Assembly (NCBI GenBank): GCA_964017235.1 | Contig: OZ024927.1 | Location: 19,921,160 to 19,985,159, forward strand | DNA length: 64,000 bases | Reading direction: 5' to 3' | DNA from: Sabellastarte sp. h YS-2021 | Lineage: Eukaryota; Annelida; Polychaeta; Sabellida; Sabellidae | Shown here: one piece after another, positions 23,209 through 36,530 of the stretch | Numbering within the stretch: the first letter of the stretch is position 1 | How the letters are laid out: each line of letters opens with the position of its first letter | The notes under the pieces: generated by a model | What the model was told of the DNA's origin: nothing | The model's input: only the letters and a program-made list of their open reading frames with translations | Databases searched by the model: none | Position numbers and translations under genes: made by a program

Positions 23209-23935
23209 AGTGTTACATATATAGACACTGATTATGCATGATTTATTTTAATGAAAGAGTTCTCTGTGTGTGTTACCATTTAAGGATATTGAATACATTA
23301 TATTATGTATTGATGGTCTGTTTACGTAATTTGGGAGTATCTTGATTCTTCTAGAACCTCCTCAGTAGTTCTTGTAACAATATTTACTATCAGGTGATTT
23401 CTATAACTTTCTGGGCATTTTCCCCAGCTGTATATAAGTGCTTAAGTCTGAGCACAGTTTTATTATGGAATTCACTTTTATAAGGACAGTTAATTATGCC
23501 TTAAAGCTGTTATGCCACAAGTGAAGAAAACTGCTTGATCTCTTCATCTTGTGGTGAAATTTTATTGGAGTGAACTGGATATAGTGTGTGGATCTACCAG
23601 AGAGCAAATTTGCTGTATTTTGGATATTGTTCATTTTTTTAGGTGAACAGCACAGTTGTGGAGATATTTGGAACATCTGGATATAGATATTCTGTGTGAA
23701 TGGACACTAAAAGGGTCACAGGATGTGGACACTTTGTGTTATTCGACCCTGAATGGATCACAGGAGAGAGTACTGGATACAGTGGACAAACTTAACTATT
23801 ACGTGGATAGGACTGTGGTCAGGTCAGATTGTACCATTGTACAAACTATTAAGTGTATCTCAATTGACTGTAACTATTATTTTTATTGTTTAATAAATTT
23901 GCTGATTAAAACTCTGACTTTTCCTGTTGCAACTT
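23209..23935 (+). other. Possible solo LTR (weak)
   Basis: The segment begins TGTTAC, has a TATA-like TGTATATAAGTG near 23430, an AATAAA near 23890, and ends near CTGTTGCA. These are the ordered parts of a retroviral-type LTR, but no partner LTR, primer site or target duplication could be shown. Confidence 0.2.
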
Positions 23936-23956
23936 GAAATTGTCTTGTATTTTTGT

Positions 23957-24268
23957 ATTGTGTATTTATACTCAGTACAATATCTCTATGTACTACAGGA
24001 CTCAAAGGGCTATATAACCCATGCGACTGTACAGATATAGTCCAACTCTCAAATTACTGACATTTCCATAACTGAAAGAGAGGCTCAAGGATGACCATTT
24101 ATCAACTGGCTTGGCGTTCATTAACCTGTAATTGGGGATAGGATCCAATGATAGAAGACCACCATTTTAAGCGGTCACCTGAGCCACTATGTATCTGCCT
24201 GTACATGGGTTTGAACCCACGTCATCTGTGATCCTAGACGAGTGTGTTACCCACTAGACCACAGTGAA
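23957..24268 (-). mobile_element. tRNA-derived SINE, family 2, best copy
   Basis: On the minus strand it begins 'cactgtggtctagtgggtaac' (A-box TGGTCTAGTGG) and has a B-box GGGTTCAAACCC about 45 nt on, then a body of about 220 bp shared with 13565-13876. Only the tRNA-like 5' third is also recognisable at 63525-63768. It is unrelated in body sequence to SINE family 1. Confidence 0.85.
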
Positions 24269-24269
24269 A

Positions 24270-25660
24270 GCTACAGGTAATTGCTATCACACTCACCTCA
24301 TGACTGCAACACCACCTTAACTTTTGCTATCGTAAACTCTTACCTATTGAAGCATATATCATAATCTAATGAGGTGACCTTTAATTAAAAGTATATAAGT
24401 AATCTTTAGTAGCTTTATATGTATTTAATAAATTTAAATAATCCCAGTGTGTAGTTTCTATATAAAAGCTATTAACCCATGGGGCTCTTTGTCAGGATAA
24501 CACCCTAGGGCTACCCTAGTCAGTGCTGCAGGGGTAGAATATTCTTGTTATTATTTACCTCATCTGTGAGAAGGGGCCATATTTCATTAACAAACTTAAA
24601 GGCAAAGAGGCAACTTGCCATTTTAAAATTTCTAGTCTTGCATGTCTAATTTTCCCCCGACCCCACCCTAATTCCTTCAAATTCTCATTCAGCTTTTATA
24701 GTTTCAGATGATTATGAATTGGACCACATTTGTGATGGCCCTATTCTCTACACAATCAAGATTGCTCAGTGTGTTTAGCCAACTGGACAGCCATAGCGAC
24801 TGGCAATCTGCCATAACATTAAAACAATTAAAGAGTAGAGGCAAAGGGTTGCAACGACCCACTTAATTTATTTTATGAAATAATGAATGATCGTCCAAAC
24901 ACTGGTGAACTCTGTGCCCCTGTTTTCCATCGCATGAACTTTTGAAACAGACATTAAAACCCCAACTGTGTCTATTTTCATTCAACACTGTTGTGTATCT
25001 CTTTGAAAAATAAAGTTACTCCGAATGTGACAGCACATTAACGAATCAAATATCAAAGGAAGAATATGACCATTATAAACATTTACTAAATGGAATTATT
25101 TCATAGGAATTCAATATCCTATTGTTTTATATATTTACTCAGCTTTTAGAACACATTATACAAACTTGTAAAATAATACACCACAATGTTTTTTTCTTAC
25201 AATGTTTTAATTCCTTTCTTAATAAGAATGAGATGGAGGACTTAAATAATAAACTAAGTAACAATAATCAACATTGACTTAATAACTAAGACACTGGTAA
25301 GTCAATATAAAACTCCAATAGTTCCAGAATGAATAAATACTGTAATTTCTGTGCTTAATGCCCCTCTCTTATTAAAGCCCAACATGTTACACAGTTGTGG
25401 TAACCTAGGGTTAGAAAAGTTAATAGCACTGGTAAAAAACCCAATGAGAGATTGGTAAATTATACAATATTTTTGTTTTCAGGCTGGAGTTTGTATGTCA
25501 TATAAATATATCAAAATCTTGCAGTAAATGTACACATTCATCAGTATGTTGCAAAATCTGAGAGAGAAATCTTTAGTTCTTTTGTTCTTAAACTTTAGTA
25601 TCTAAATGGCTTGAACTGAGATATTTTTGTTGTTGTTGTAACAAATACCCCATTGTTATC
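24270..25660. other. No gene seen
   Basis: AT-rich sequence without open frames of note or recognised repeats. Confidence 0.4.
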
Positions 25661-25661
25661 T

Positions 25662-26030
25662 CCTGCCAACAGCCAAAGGCTGTGGTTGGGAGATTTTAAA
25701 CACCTTCCTATGTGCGTGTGTGTGAGTCCATTGGTCCGTTCGTCAGTTTTTTTACATAAACCTTAATATCTCATTCATTTATAGAGGTATCTTCACCAAA
25801 TTTGCAGGGAATGTTTATATCTATGCAAAGATGTCTGTGGCCTCATTCTGAAAAACAAAATGGCCGCCATAGCCAATTTAGGAGCTCTAAATCTTGAAAT
25901 ATTGCAGCTAGCTTCATCAAAGTTGCACAAAAGATTTTTGGCTAGTTTCAAAAACAAAATGGCCGCCATATCATATGTTTAATGTCAAATGGGGTTATAT
26001 CTCCCTTACCATTGCTCCTAGTTATGAATG
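25662..26030. repeat. Truncated copy of the 5148-6185 element
   Basis: Starts 'tgttatctcctgccaacagccaaaggctgtgg', parallel to 5146-5180. It then shares 'acataaaccttaatatctcattcattta', 'cttcaccaaatttgcagg', 'aaaatggccgccatagccaat' and 'atgtttaatgtcaaatggggttat'. It stops after about 370 bp. Confidence 0.8.
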
Positions 26031-26483
26031 GGCCTGTAAAAATACAATCCCCCCAGAGCAATTATTACAGAAATTACATGATATTGTCCCATCTACACTA
26101 ACCAGCAGCCGAAGCATTTTATCTAGACATATGATTTTTTTAATTTGTTGAACTTTACCTCTTGTCTCTTTCACAATGACAGGATGAAGACTTCAGAAGA
26201 GGATATTGTAAAATTGAAGCAATATAAATGAAGAGCATTCAAACCAATGACCTCTCAATCTCAAGGCTACACCCTTCTATGTTAGGCATAAGAGATACCA
26301 CCCGGTAGCTGATGAAACCCTCCCACTTTCAAATTTGTTTTCGCTACTTTTAGTTTATGACCTGTATTGGATCTAAAGTTTATTTTATTGTGTGTTTCAT
26401 GCCAGAATTCAGTAAGGCAGATTGGCAAATCACTATGCAGACATTTGTAGACAAAGTAACTGCAGAAAACTGAATTTAATGTT

Positions 26484-26760
26484 ATACAGATAACCAGTAT
26501 CTCAGAGTTGTTGTCTTAGAGGCCCAGCATTTTCTCTTACAAATGCTTTGAAAATTTGTGTTGGCCATACAGTTTTGTAGGTATTTAAGTTTCATAATGT
26601 GACATCTGTTAATTCTATAGAGTAGGTTTGCACAATAATCTGGACTTGACTCAATAAAAGCTTGGATCAGTGTTTGGCAAGCAAAGATAAAAGGAAATTT
26701 GTGATACATTTGTTCTAGATATACAACAATTTCCCTTATCATCATGATAAACTCGGAAAT
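26484..26760 (-). pseudogene. LINE reverse transcriptase fragment (CR1-like)
   Basis: The minus frame contains CQTLIQAFIESSPDYCANLL followed by a YRIN...KLKYLQN block. This matches the usual CR1/L2 pattern in which a Leu-Ile-x-x-Phe-Ile-x-Ser...Asp-Tyr-Cys-Asn motif precedes a Lys-Leu-Gln-x-x-Gln-Asn block near the end of the reverse transcriptase. It is a short relic only. Confidence 0.65.
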
Positions 26761-26839
26761 ATAAGAGCACCTTCCTGAAAAGTGTCGTTTGGCAGATTTT
26801 GCACCCCCTACCAACTTTGACTGTCCCATTAAATTATAT

Positions 26840-28895
26840 GAGAATTAAATCGGATCGGAAAAGTTTTAACTTAGCATTACATGATGATATTGTATCTCTC
26901 AAATACAAAAGTGAAATTTTTTTTATTACGTCCTTCTCCAAGGTCACACAAGGGCAGGTCCTCAGTGGAGCCCGCACAGCCATAAGCCCGATTCGAACCG
27001 GATGAGAGCCAAGTACCTCAATGCACAAAGATGAAGGGGTTACAAGGGATTCAGAATAATTCATTCCTCTGTAGAATGTAATGCTTAAGGCCTGGTCACA
27101 CAGTTACGTGTGGCCGTCACAACTCATATTTGAATTCTGGTCGACGACCTTGTAATTATGACTCCAAATACAGACATTGTATGTTGGTGGTTTATGTTGA
27201 AAAAACAAACAAACAAACAAGCCACCCCATATAGCCATCTGCTCCTCTCCTTCAACCTTCCTATGTGGAGAGTTTAATACAGCTTGTGAAAGGTTGTCAA
27301 AGTTTTTTTAAAACCTTTTTAAGAAGCCAATACATGTTGGAAACAATCCATGTTGTGGTGAACAGGTGTGACTTAAATACGAATCCTGACTTATGTACTC
27401 TTATGAAACCTTATGGATATTATTAAAGTACAAATCCCATCAAGCCACACATGATCCCTGACTGGTTAAATATTTTGTGTTCGTACATACCTAACTAGGC
27501 CAGCATGGAGCTGTGTTACCCAGGCATAATGTAAAAATCCTAACATATAACATAATATATATATACATATCATAATATAATAACATAATATACATATCAA
27601 AGCCACAACACTGCTGTGATTAAAAGGATTGTATTGAGGATTCCACCGTTAGGAAGATGACATGCAATAACTCGGAAGCAAGTTTGACTTGTGGATTCTT
27701 CAAGTAAAATTGAATAACATATTTCTTCCGGAATAAAACATTGATCATTAAATTATAAGCCTGCTTAGTACATGACTACTGATGTCTCCTCAGTTTAGTA
27801 TGAGAAATAATGTGCAATGTTTAATACTTACCAATGATATTGTATTTACTTTGTTTTATCAATCTTTATCCAACAAAACCAGTTAAATATCCTATTCAAT
27901 CATATCGAAAACATAATCACACACATTTTGTCCTTTGGTAACTTTTCCACATAGACAATATATTGTATTCCTTCAGACAGACATTTTTTGGAGATATTAT
28001 TAACAAGGTATAAATCGCAAGTCTAGGTTTATTTTGTAGATAATCTTCCACCTAGGGCATTGTAGTTCTATTTTCATTTACATAGTTGTCACCAATATTA
28101 CCCTATAATAACTGTTATTACATATGCTAAATTAGTGTTACTATTTAGGTATTCTGATTTCCTTTTCCATAAATATTCTCACAAAGTTATTATTGAAAGT
28201 TAAATATCTTCCTTGATTTATATGAATATCCTGATAGTTCATTGTGTTATTTATAATTATCGTTTATATTTACACAAGCATTCTGCCATAGAAAACAAAA
28301 ATATTTCTGACAAAATATTTTTCAATTCCTTTATTTGTGTCATATACAAGTGTTATTTTAAATTCAAATCTATTGCTTATTTCGCATGTGCATAATATCC
28401 CTGATGCAACTATGTCCCATTTCATTCGTGGTAAATAAAAACTTATATATTTCTTTAATTACTGACGGAAGTATGCTGATAAAATAATTTGTCAGTCATA
28501 AATCACTGTGTATTTGTCTCTACACAATGACAACCCAGAAATAATTGAACCTTTAAAGGTGAAACATGTGAAAAGAAATCCACTTTTCTAAACCATTCTA
28601 GTCATTCTTTATTAATGTCATTCTCGGTAAACCATGAACAATTTACAGAAGACTTCTTTCAGTCAATCATACATGTCTTCTAGGTGGATCTCCTAACATT
28701 GGCGATAAATATTCTTTTAGAAATCAGTGTCTTGCAAAGCTGACATATTCCTATTGACAAAGCCTGATATCAGCCGCAATAATAGCTTTTGTATTATGTA
28801 AATCCATTGTCAGCTTATACCGATTGGTTATAGATCTTGTAATATGTATTGCTAGATTCACACTTCTCTGGTGTAGTTTCTCCCGGAGTAATACC
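26840..28895. other. No gene seen
   Basis: AT-rich sequence. A B-box-like word lies near 26990 without an A-box. An (AAAC)n run sits at about 27210-27224 and TA-rich runs near 27545-27590. No coding signal. Confidence 0.4.
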
Positions 28896-28950
28896 CCTGT
28901 ATGACCTGTACAGTGTTAAAAGCGACGTAAAACCCCAAATAAACAAATTA
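28896..28950 (+). mobile_element. SINE family 1, 3' fragment
   Basis: Only the last 50 or so bases are present: 'tatgacctgtacagtgttaaaagcgacgtaaaaccccaaataaacaaa'-type sequence. This could be a strongly 5'-truncated insertion. Confidence 0.8.
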
Positions 28951-29164
28951 AGGCATTCCCAAACCATCTGCACCTTCTTCTGCATATTTTACCTGTGGAA
29001 TTGGTCCCAATCATAATGGTTGGGAGTGTAACCATGACGACTGTGGATGCTCAACCCCTTTCTTCTTCAACATGTTTTAAAACCTTTAAAGCATTTCTAT
29101 CTGGAGTGGACACAACTGATCCTTTCTTTCATACGACAATTCTGATATGTCTTTGTGGTACAAC

Positions 29165-29365
29165 TAGAGTACTCAATGGTGTAGTGAGTAGCATAACAGC
29201 CACCTCTGAGGTGAATAGGTCACACCCTGGACCCAACCCTATGTTGGAAAGTTGGTATTAGATCACCAATGCCCTGCAGTTTACAATGTAGAATCACGAC
29301 CATCTAGTATCTATATAACCCACACAATATGTTGAAAGCCACGTTAAACCCTAATGAATCAGTTC
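29165..29365 (+). mobile_element. SINE family 1, very old copy
   Basis: Weak but collinear matches: 'atggtgtagtgagtagcataacagccacctctgagg', 'atgttggaaagttgg', 'gccctgcagtttacaatgtagaatcacgacc', 'aatatgttgaaagccacgttaaaccctaa'. Both polymerase III boxes are decayed. Confidence 0.65.
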
Positions 29366-29369
29366 AAAT

Positions 29370-31835
29370 CAAATCATGGTGCCACAAAATTTACTTTATG
29401 GTGCTACAATGGATTTGTACACTGTCATTAAAATTGAATAGCTTGGTCATTTTAGTTCAACAATTACTGCAATTACTGTTATGAGTTGTTAGTATTACAA
29501 CTATTCTTAACAATTCATAATAGTTGGGAGTAGGTTGGAAGTCTTATCTTCTTGGTAGCACAACCAATCTTTACATGTGCGATAAATCATGTATTTTGTC
29601 AGATTTCCTGCCCCTTTTGCAACAGCACCACACAAAGCAGTCTCCTAAGTTGTGAATAAGTTATATATTTTTATATTTTTGTCACAATTATTGGTATAAC
29701 TCTAATTTGAGAGACTGTGTCGCAAACATAGCTCAAACATTAACTTGGTAACAGTAACTGATCATCAAGTCTAGATACCTAACTCTTGTTCGACCAAAGG
29801 CATAAAACGAGAGCATTATTAGAATTTTGTGACCACAGTTTTTTTAAAGTTTAAACCCCCTGGCTGATTTTTCTTATGGATCCGAAATGAGCTGGTCAAA
29901 CAAAACAGCAAATGCGGCGACACAGGCTTCATTATCAGAGCAGTGTGAACTGGGTTTATTATGAACAGTGTAATGATCCACAAGCAAAATTAAATGTCAC
30001 AAACATGTATAGCAAAATGTTACAAGTGTCATTACAATAACATATATCTAGCCCCGGGTGTAAACAGAGCTTACAGTATATACAGTAAAGCGGGTTTATC
30101 TTGGTGATTTTTTAATTTGCCAACCAAGCCGAGGATTGAAAATTACCGGCATTAAACTGTCAAATATAAACTGACATAAGTTTGTAATATTATATTATGT
30201 TATTTAATAATTCTGTATCTATTACTAAACATTCTACAGTCGCTCTGTCAACTAAAAAGCCAAATTAAAAAGCCAACAAAATTAACATGACTTTAGTGTA
30301 ACTATGACTTTTGATTTTTTATGTGTTTCATAAAAACAGATTACTTCTAGATTACAGTAAAATCTACGTAATCTGCTCGATGTTTTAAACGTGTGTTTTC
30401 AACCTCATATTTATATTGAAAAGAAAATATAAAAGTGGGGTTTTGATAGATCGCTTGTTATGATATTCAGTGTCAATGTAACAGGAAATGGAATTATGCT
30501 TTAAGTGTATCAATGTGAATGACAGGGAGAAGGTTGTGGATCCAAATTCAAGTATAAGTTAATTCGACCGCATTGAATAGTGTAAACAGGAAAGCTGAAA
30601 GGCAATGTGACAAACACTCACGTACTAATTGAAAATCTGCACAATACCGAGTTAAAGTTTAAAGTCGGTAAGATATTATACCCATTCGGTTTAATGATAT
30701 ACTGTAAATACATGACTGCTGTGCAGACGAACATATTTAGATTAATTAATACCTTGTACTTTATTTATGGGTTAATAACCTCGCAAGTGTCCATTGATTT
30801 AAAACAAAACGTGAATTTTGTATGAGGTCCTGAAGGGAAAATTACATTGTCACCCTTTGAAAGGTAATCGGTAGGAGTTTGACAAGTGTGACAAGTATAT
30901 TTATTAGCTCCCGAGACCTTGACAGATCCGCCCCAGGGCCATAAATCAAGAGACAGTCCTTTCATGCATACATACATGTAGTACATTGTGTTATTGGTTC
31001 ATTGGAGTTTTATAAAATAGCCGCCATGTGGGATTTATAATGTACATATTACGGTATATTGTTTTGCGGTAAGAAGATCTTACTAAATAGATTTGTTGTG
31101 ACTTATCAATAAGTTAGTAAGTAAACACAATACACTTGTGATAATCATGTATCAAAACCAGGTCCAGTATATGTATACAAGCCACATATCTACTTGACAA
31201 TGGTATTGCACTGATATACCAATTATTGTCACTTTATGATAAGTGGACCATTTATTGTTTCAACTTGTATATTCTTTCACTCAAACTAAGAGACAAATTA
31301 TGATATGAGAACTTCCTGAATTGTGTGTAGATTTCTGAGTGATATATAAATTTTTGGCATATACCTTATATTTCACCTTTATTATTCACCATTTTGCATG
31401 CATGACAAACATAATAAGCCCCAAGAAATAAAGAATGAAAAAAGGCTGTCATGTAGATGGTGTAATTAGTGCAGGGGAATACAAAAATATTAACCGGTCT
31501 GTATGTTGCATTATTTATATCAATTACGGCTCACAATGGGTTATTAAGTGAACATAGTTACTAAAACAAATATAACACGTGACACCATCATATGAAGCCA
31601 GCCCCAACAATACTAAAAGCAAAGCCGATGAATATTCATTATTGCCAAAGTGCATAAAAGCACCGAAAAAATTTCGCCATCAGATTTTTATAGTAGGGAA
31701 TTGCCTTAATAATTCCTATTCAAATCACTTTGCCACAGGTTGAAATGTCATAAACAACTAGTTGTAAGAATTTAGGGTTAGAATATGGAAAATATAATCA
31801 GATAACGGCTGTTATGATTTGTTTATGTCATGCCT
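29370..31835. other. No gene seen
   Basis: About 2.4 kb of AT-rich DNA without convincing frames, splice contexts or repeats. Confidence 0.4.
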
Positions 31836-31839
31836 ACCG

Positions 31840-32640
31840 AGTAAACGTTAGAAACGTTTTAAAATGGTTGATACATTTACAAAACATTTTAAAACCTAAG
31901 TAAACCCTATCTTTGGTTTTCTAAACATTTCTAAGTAAACGTTTTTGCTATAATGTTTAAAAAACGTTTTATAAACATTCTCTATAAAAACGTTTTTACT
32001 GAAAACGTTTATTAAACATTCATAAAGTAACTCAAAAAGCTAGGTTTGACTGGAAATGTTTTTAAAACATTTATAAAATAGCTGAAGAAATTAAGGTTTT
32101 GCTGGCAATGGTTTCTAAGCATTCATCGTGAAATGTTTGATGAACAGTACACATAAAATGTTTTAACAACATTGCTTGTCAAATGTTCTAAAAACATTCT
32201 ATCAAAAACGTTTTTTAAACCTATAATTTTAAACCTTCACCTTCAAACATGTGCAAACAAAGATGGTGGTGAGCAATAATAGGGGATTTTAGAGGACTTT
32301 GTCAAAAATTGCCCTACATGCAATCCCTAAAAATATGAATTCAATGAGGGCACAATTTTTAAGCCACTATCTTACAATTTTAGACATGAAAATGATATTT
32401 TCAATAGTGAGCAACAATACAAAGATATTGAATTTGACCTCTGATCCCACTATTATTCAGACATTATTATGTTCATTTGTAACGTTTTTCTAACATTTAT
32501 TGTTAAATGTTTAATAAATGGTTTTCATAAAACGTTTTAAAAACATTCCATTACAAATGGTTTTCGTACCCATCATTTTTTAACCTTTGCCAAATGTTTC
32601 CTTTCAAACGTTTGCAAAACCTTAAAATGTTTACTGGACA
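31840..32640. repeat. AACGTTT / AATGTTT palindrome-rich field
   Basis: Between about 31845-32230 and 32480-32640 the words AAACGTTT, AACGTTTT, AATGTTT and their complement AAACATT recur every 20-40 bases. They form many small potential hairpins (for example aaacgttttataaacatt, atgtttttaaaacat). No fixed period is apparent. Between 32230 and 32480 the density drops. Confidence 0.7.
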
Positions 32641-32654
32641 GTACCTTTGTATTG

Positions 32655-32842
32655 GTAATATTGTGATGGGTAGTTTGAAGGGCAGAAGAAACCAGTACAT
32701 ACAGTTGGTCAAGGTTCTGTACTTCAAACACCTGGCCAAGGGCAAGCAACTACCAGCTTTCCCTCTTGAGTTCAGGCCAGGATTCGAACTCTGATCTCAG
32801 AGGTGGGAGGTGATTATGTTACCACTGCGCCGCAGGTGGTTG
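32655..32842 (-). mobile_element. SINE family 1, 3'-truncated
   Basis: On the minus strand the 5' head is near 32842 (gcggcgcagtggtaac) and there is a B-box 'gagttcgaatcctgg'. The body runs to 'cttcaaactacccatcacaatatta' near 32655. The AAAT tail is missing. Confidence 0.85.
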
Positions 32843-32974
32843 TATTAATATATATATATATATGATTAAATTATATACTCATTTGATAATCATATAGTTA
32901 AGGTGTGCTGTACCGGTTACTATCATCTCAGGGATTTGTGATTTATCTGTAAATTCTATTGGCAAATGGCATGA

Positions 32975-33395
32975 TCAGTAGTTGACTAGACTACTGTAAT
33001 CCCTTTCTATATGGGTCCAATAAAGCCAGTTTTGCTAAGCTTCAGAAAGTTCAGAGTGCTCAATGTCATATTGTTTCCAGACTGGATAAATGGGTTGTAT
33101 AACACCCTACCTTGAAAACTCGACTTGCTTCCCATTTCATATCATATTCTTTTAAATATCTTACTTTTAAGGTCATTAATTCTCCCAACCACCCTGTCAT
33201 CTTTAATCTGCTGTTGCAGTCTGACCCATGGAAATAACCTATCTATGTCCTCAATCGGTTCCTGGTGTGGTTTTGCCATGGCTACACCAGTGGAATGGAA
33301 CAGCTTGCCACTTAATGTCCAATCACAGCAGACTATCTGGGTTTCAGGAGCGCACTGAAGACCTACATGTTCAAGCTGGTATACCTGCCAACATA
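32975..33395 (+). pseudogene. LINE reverse transcriptase C-terminal fragment (CR1-like)
   Basis: A broken plus-strand translation gives DYCNPFLYGSNKASFAKLQK, then a decayed block of the HWLPV...R type, and finally a block ending FRSALKTYMFKL. This is the typical order at the C-terminus of CR1-type reverse transcriptases. Several stops and frame changes are present. Confidence 0.8.
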
Positions 33396-33429
33396 GGCAC
33401 CCCTGCCTGGTGGTTGCTTGCTGGGTAAT

Positions 33430-34344
33430 GACCTCTTCTTTTTTTCAACTGTCCCGTTTTGGATGTAAGTGTTTTACAGGATTTACATCAATTAATGTTA
33501 ATAATTCAATGATTAAAATCTGCATAACATTTTAAATGTCTCTATGTTAAACACAACATGGGTATCATTTCGAAAGCCTTAATAACAAGAATCATGTGCG
33601 AAAAATAGGTAAAAAACTTTTGCATTGAGTGCATAAACTTAGAAAAAAACTGTTTCTGTACATATATTACGTGTTACATCACCAAAGTTACTGAGAATTA
33701 TCAAAATATTTTGACATTTACAACAATATTATTCATTTTTGAATAAGATACTTTGATATGATAAACGCAGCCCTGAAACCATATTAAACTCTAGGGCCTT
33801 AAATTCTTATATTACCCTCTTAAGCATCTTATATACTGTAAATAGAATATCTAAATTGGAACTTGTTCACACAATACCTATAAGTTGTAACTAATATTGC
33901 GTTTTCTCAGAGACATTTTACAAAAAATATATATAAATCTAAATGTGCTGTGAATAACTTATAAGCAAGCACCTCACATTAGTTGTTATGTCATTTTCTA
34001 TTGACCTGATGTAAAGTATAAGTAAAAGTTTCAGTCAGAAGAAAATCATGTTTCATACTAAAGAAATTCACTAGAATTAATTTTTACTAATGAGTAGTTT
34101 ATATTTGTGATATTAATACAGATTTAAAATTTCACAAAGAAAATATTGAGCTTGGCCTGCACACTTTATGACCACATTCGGAATTTAAACCCACAGAACA
34201 GTTATTAGCAGTCAGATTGGACTTTATAAATTAATAATGTCCAAAATAAAATTAATTGAATGAATTTACTGCCACAAATACTTAATTAAAAGAAATTAAA
34301 ACTCACCAACACCGAAATTGTATCTACTTGACAAAATATTAGCT
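33430..34344. other. No gene seen
   Basis: AT-rich DNA, nothing recognised. Confidence 0.4.
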
Positions 34345-34358
34345 GTATTGAAATGATG

Positions 34359-34590
34359 AGGGACCACGGTGGTAACACTCTCGCCTCCCACCTCTGAGGC
34401 CGGGGTTCGATCCCCAGCACGGCCTCAAGTGGGAAAGCTGGCAGTTGCTTGCCGTTGGTCGGCAGTTTACAGTACAGAACCCTAACAAACTGTATGTACT
34501 GGTTTCCTCTGCCCTTCCAACTACCCGTCGTGATATGACCTGTACAGTTTTGAAAGCGACGTAAAACCCCAAATAAATAAATAAATAAAA
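34359..34590 (+). mobile_element. SINE family 1, youngest-looking copy
   Basis: The complete family layout: head 'agggaccacggtggtaacac', consensus B-box GGGGTTCGATCCCC, body, and tail CCCCAAATAAATAAATAAATAAAA. It is flanked by GTATTGAAATGATG (34345-34358) and GTATCGAAATGATG (34591-34604), a 14-bp target duplication with one mismatch. Confidence 0.95.
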
Positions 34591-34604
34591 GTATCGAAAT
34601 GATG

Positions 34605-36464
34605 TGACCTTACATGAGTGCATTGTAGAAATATATCTCTGTAATCATATGTGGTTGTTACACTGAGATCAGGAACCCGGATGTATGGCCTATCACATCC
34701 TGTGTCTTTCTGTCATCTGATCCTGGCTGTTGAACGGGATGTAAAATCCCAACTTTGACGATGTGATAGTAACAGACATGGCAAACACTGACAATGTGAC
34801 TCACCTGTGCATGATCTGTGTCAAATGTAGCTTGATTCTTGAATTTCTTAGTACACATTTCCAGATTTCATGCTTTATTGGGGGATATACTGGCATGTTG
34901 GTATTGTGCATTCAAACAGGAAGCTTTTGAGGTGCCAAAACCGAAAAGTAAGACAGGGGATTAAGTTTTTTAAAATTAAAACAAAAATTATTTTCTTGTA
35001 TTTCATGAAATTGAGGTCACTGGTTTCTCTGTGGAAGAATTCTTCAATGTTTGTAGTGAATTAAAGAGAACATCACAGAGAAAAAAATAAATGAGCAAAA
35101 TCCAGCAAATCTGAACATTTTGATTAATTTGACTAACTGATTCAAAGACAAAACAACATGCTCAAAAGAAATAACTTGCTCAGCATCCATCTTCATAGAA
35201 TACAAGCTATGTATTCCTTATCTCATTTCACTAGAATAGCTTGACATGGATAAGTGAATTGCATTGGCAGTTTAAAGAGCAAAAATTATCTTGATTCATA
35301 AATAGATTAAAAATTTAACTTTAAACTGGAGGTTATTGGGATGGTTTGTTTTTGCTCTTGCTACAGATTATTTACTGCAATGTAATGCGATCATTATGTT
35401 ATTCCCTGTCCTTCATCTACCGTCCGAGGTTCATATGTGACCATGCGACACAGTGGCGAAATGTCCCTAACCTTGCGTGTCCTTTTGAAGTTTTAAACTG
35501 TTTAAAATTTCTGCATCTGATTTCGGAACTGTGGGCATGCACAGATGAAAGCTAGCATGTGCAGATGAATTTCCTGCTATGGTAACTGAAGGTGTGTCCA
35601 GTGTATATGAGGTGGTGACTCGGTCGTCTCTCAGTGTAACATACATTAGCATAGCCACCACGGAGACGCTTTTTCAAAATTAGAATTAAAATGAGATCGT
35701 TTTCGGCTAAATCTCTCAGTTTTTACCCACTCTTTTTATAAAATATAGATAATCGGGTCATTTGTTGTGTATATCCTCGATAGTGACATAATAAAATTGC
35801 CTTATCTTCGTATTACAACATTGTCTTGCAATTGCATTCTGTCCTGTAATTTCAGGAGAATCTTTATTGTAATTACCAGGTACAGCTGACAATTATTTGA
35901 GAACATTATATTCATCATATAATATTACAAATCTAAAAAAAACATCTTGTACAAATTGGACAAATGTATCAGTTAAATATTTTACGTGCAAACCTGTGAA
36001 CAGGCAGACAGGCAGACAGTGACAGACATGCTAACTTTCAGCAGGGCTTTCCCCTGTGATCATCATCACTATTGGCTGGAAATACCACTGCTAGATGGAT
36101 GGATGCTTTTGCCCTTTTCATGCATACTATCCCATGGCTCCTCTGGTATATGTTGTCTCATCTTAGTTTGCTATGACACCTTGGTAGTTACTTACCTGGC
36201 GGATATTGTTTCTGAACTGCTTGCATTCAAAGCTATAGCATGTGTCTCTCCTCATGATTTAACAAATACTAGGAGTAGTTTTAGGGGATGGGAAGTGACA
36301 AGTGCTGGCTGTGGTAGCAGGTAACCAGCCTATAGTGAAGAACTCCTGCATGTGTGTTTTTGGTTATGGGTGAATAAGAATCATGCTATGAACTGGTACA
36401 GCTTGTACTCTATATGTCATTGAAGATTTATCTGTTGGATTTCCAATCTATTTAGATGGTTATA
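34605..36464. other. No gene seen; left flank of the palindrome
   Basis: Unrecognised AT-rich DNA. A 112-codon frame at 35986-36324 was examined and not accepted (see rejected items). Confidence 0.4.
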
Positions 36465-36470
36465 GCCAGA
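36465..36470. repeat. Target-site duplication GCCAGA, left
   Basis: GCCAGA directly precedes the first base shared by the two arms (AGTAGTATAG at 36471). The same six bases directly follow the last shared base on the right (58222-58227). A 6-bp duplication is what Polinton/Maverick integration is known to leave. Confidence 0.8.
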
Positions 36471-36530
36471 AGTAGTATAGGGGGCTATTTAGTCACACAA
36501 ATAGTCACACAATCTACGTGGTCCCCCTGG

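Noticed and set aside
26930..27010. tRNA-like B-box on the minus strand near 26990
   Set aside because: No A-box at a suitable distance and no foldable acceptor stem.
35986..36324. 112-codon plus-strand frame as a gene
   Set aside because: No domain, no splice context, begins in a CAGACAGG microsatellite, and composition is that of random DNA.
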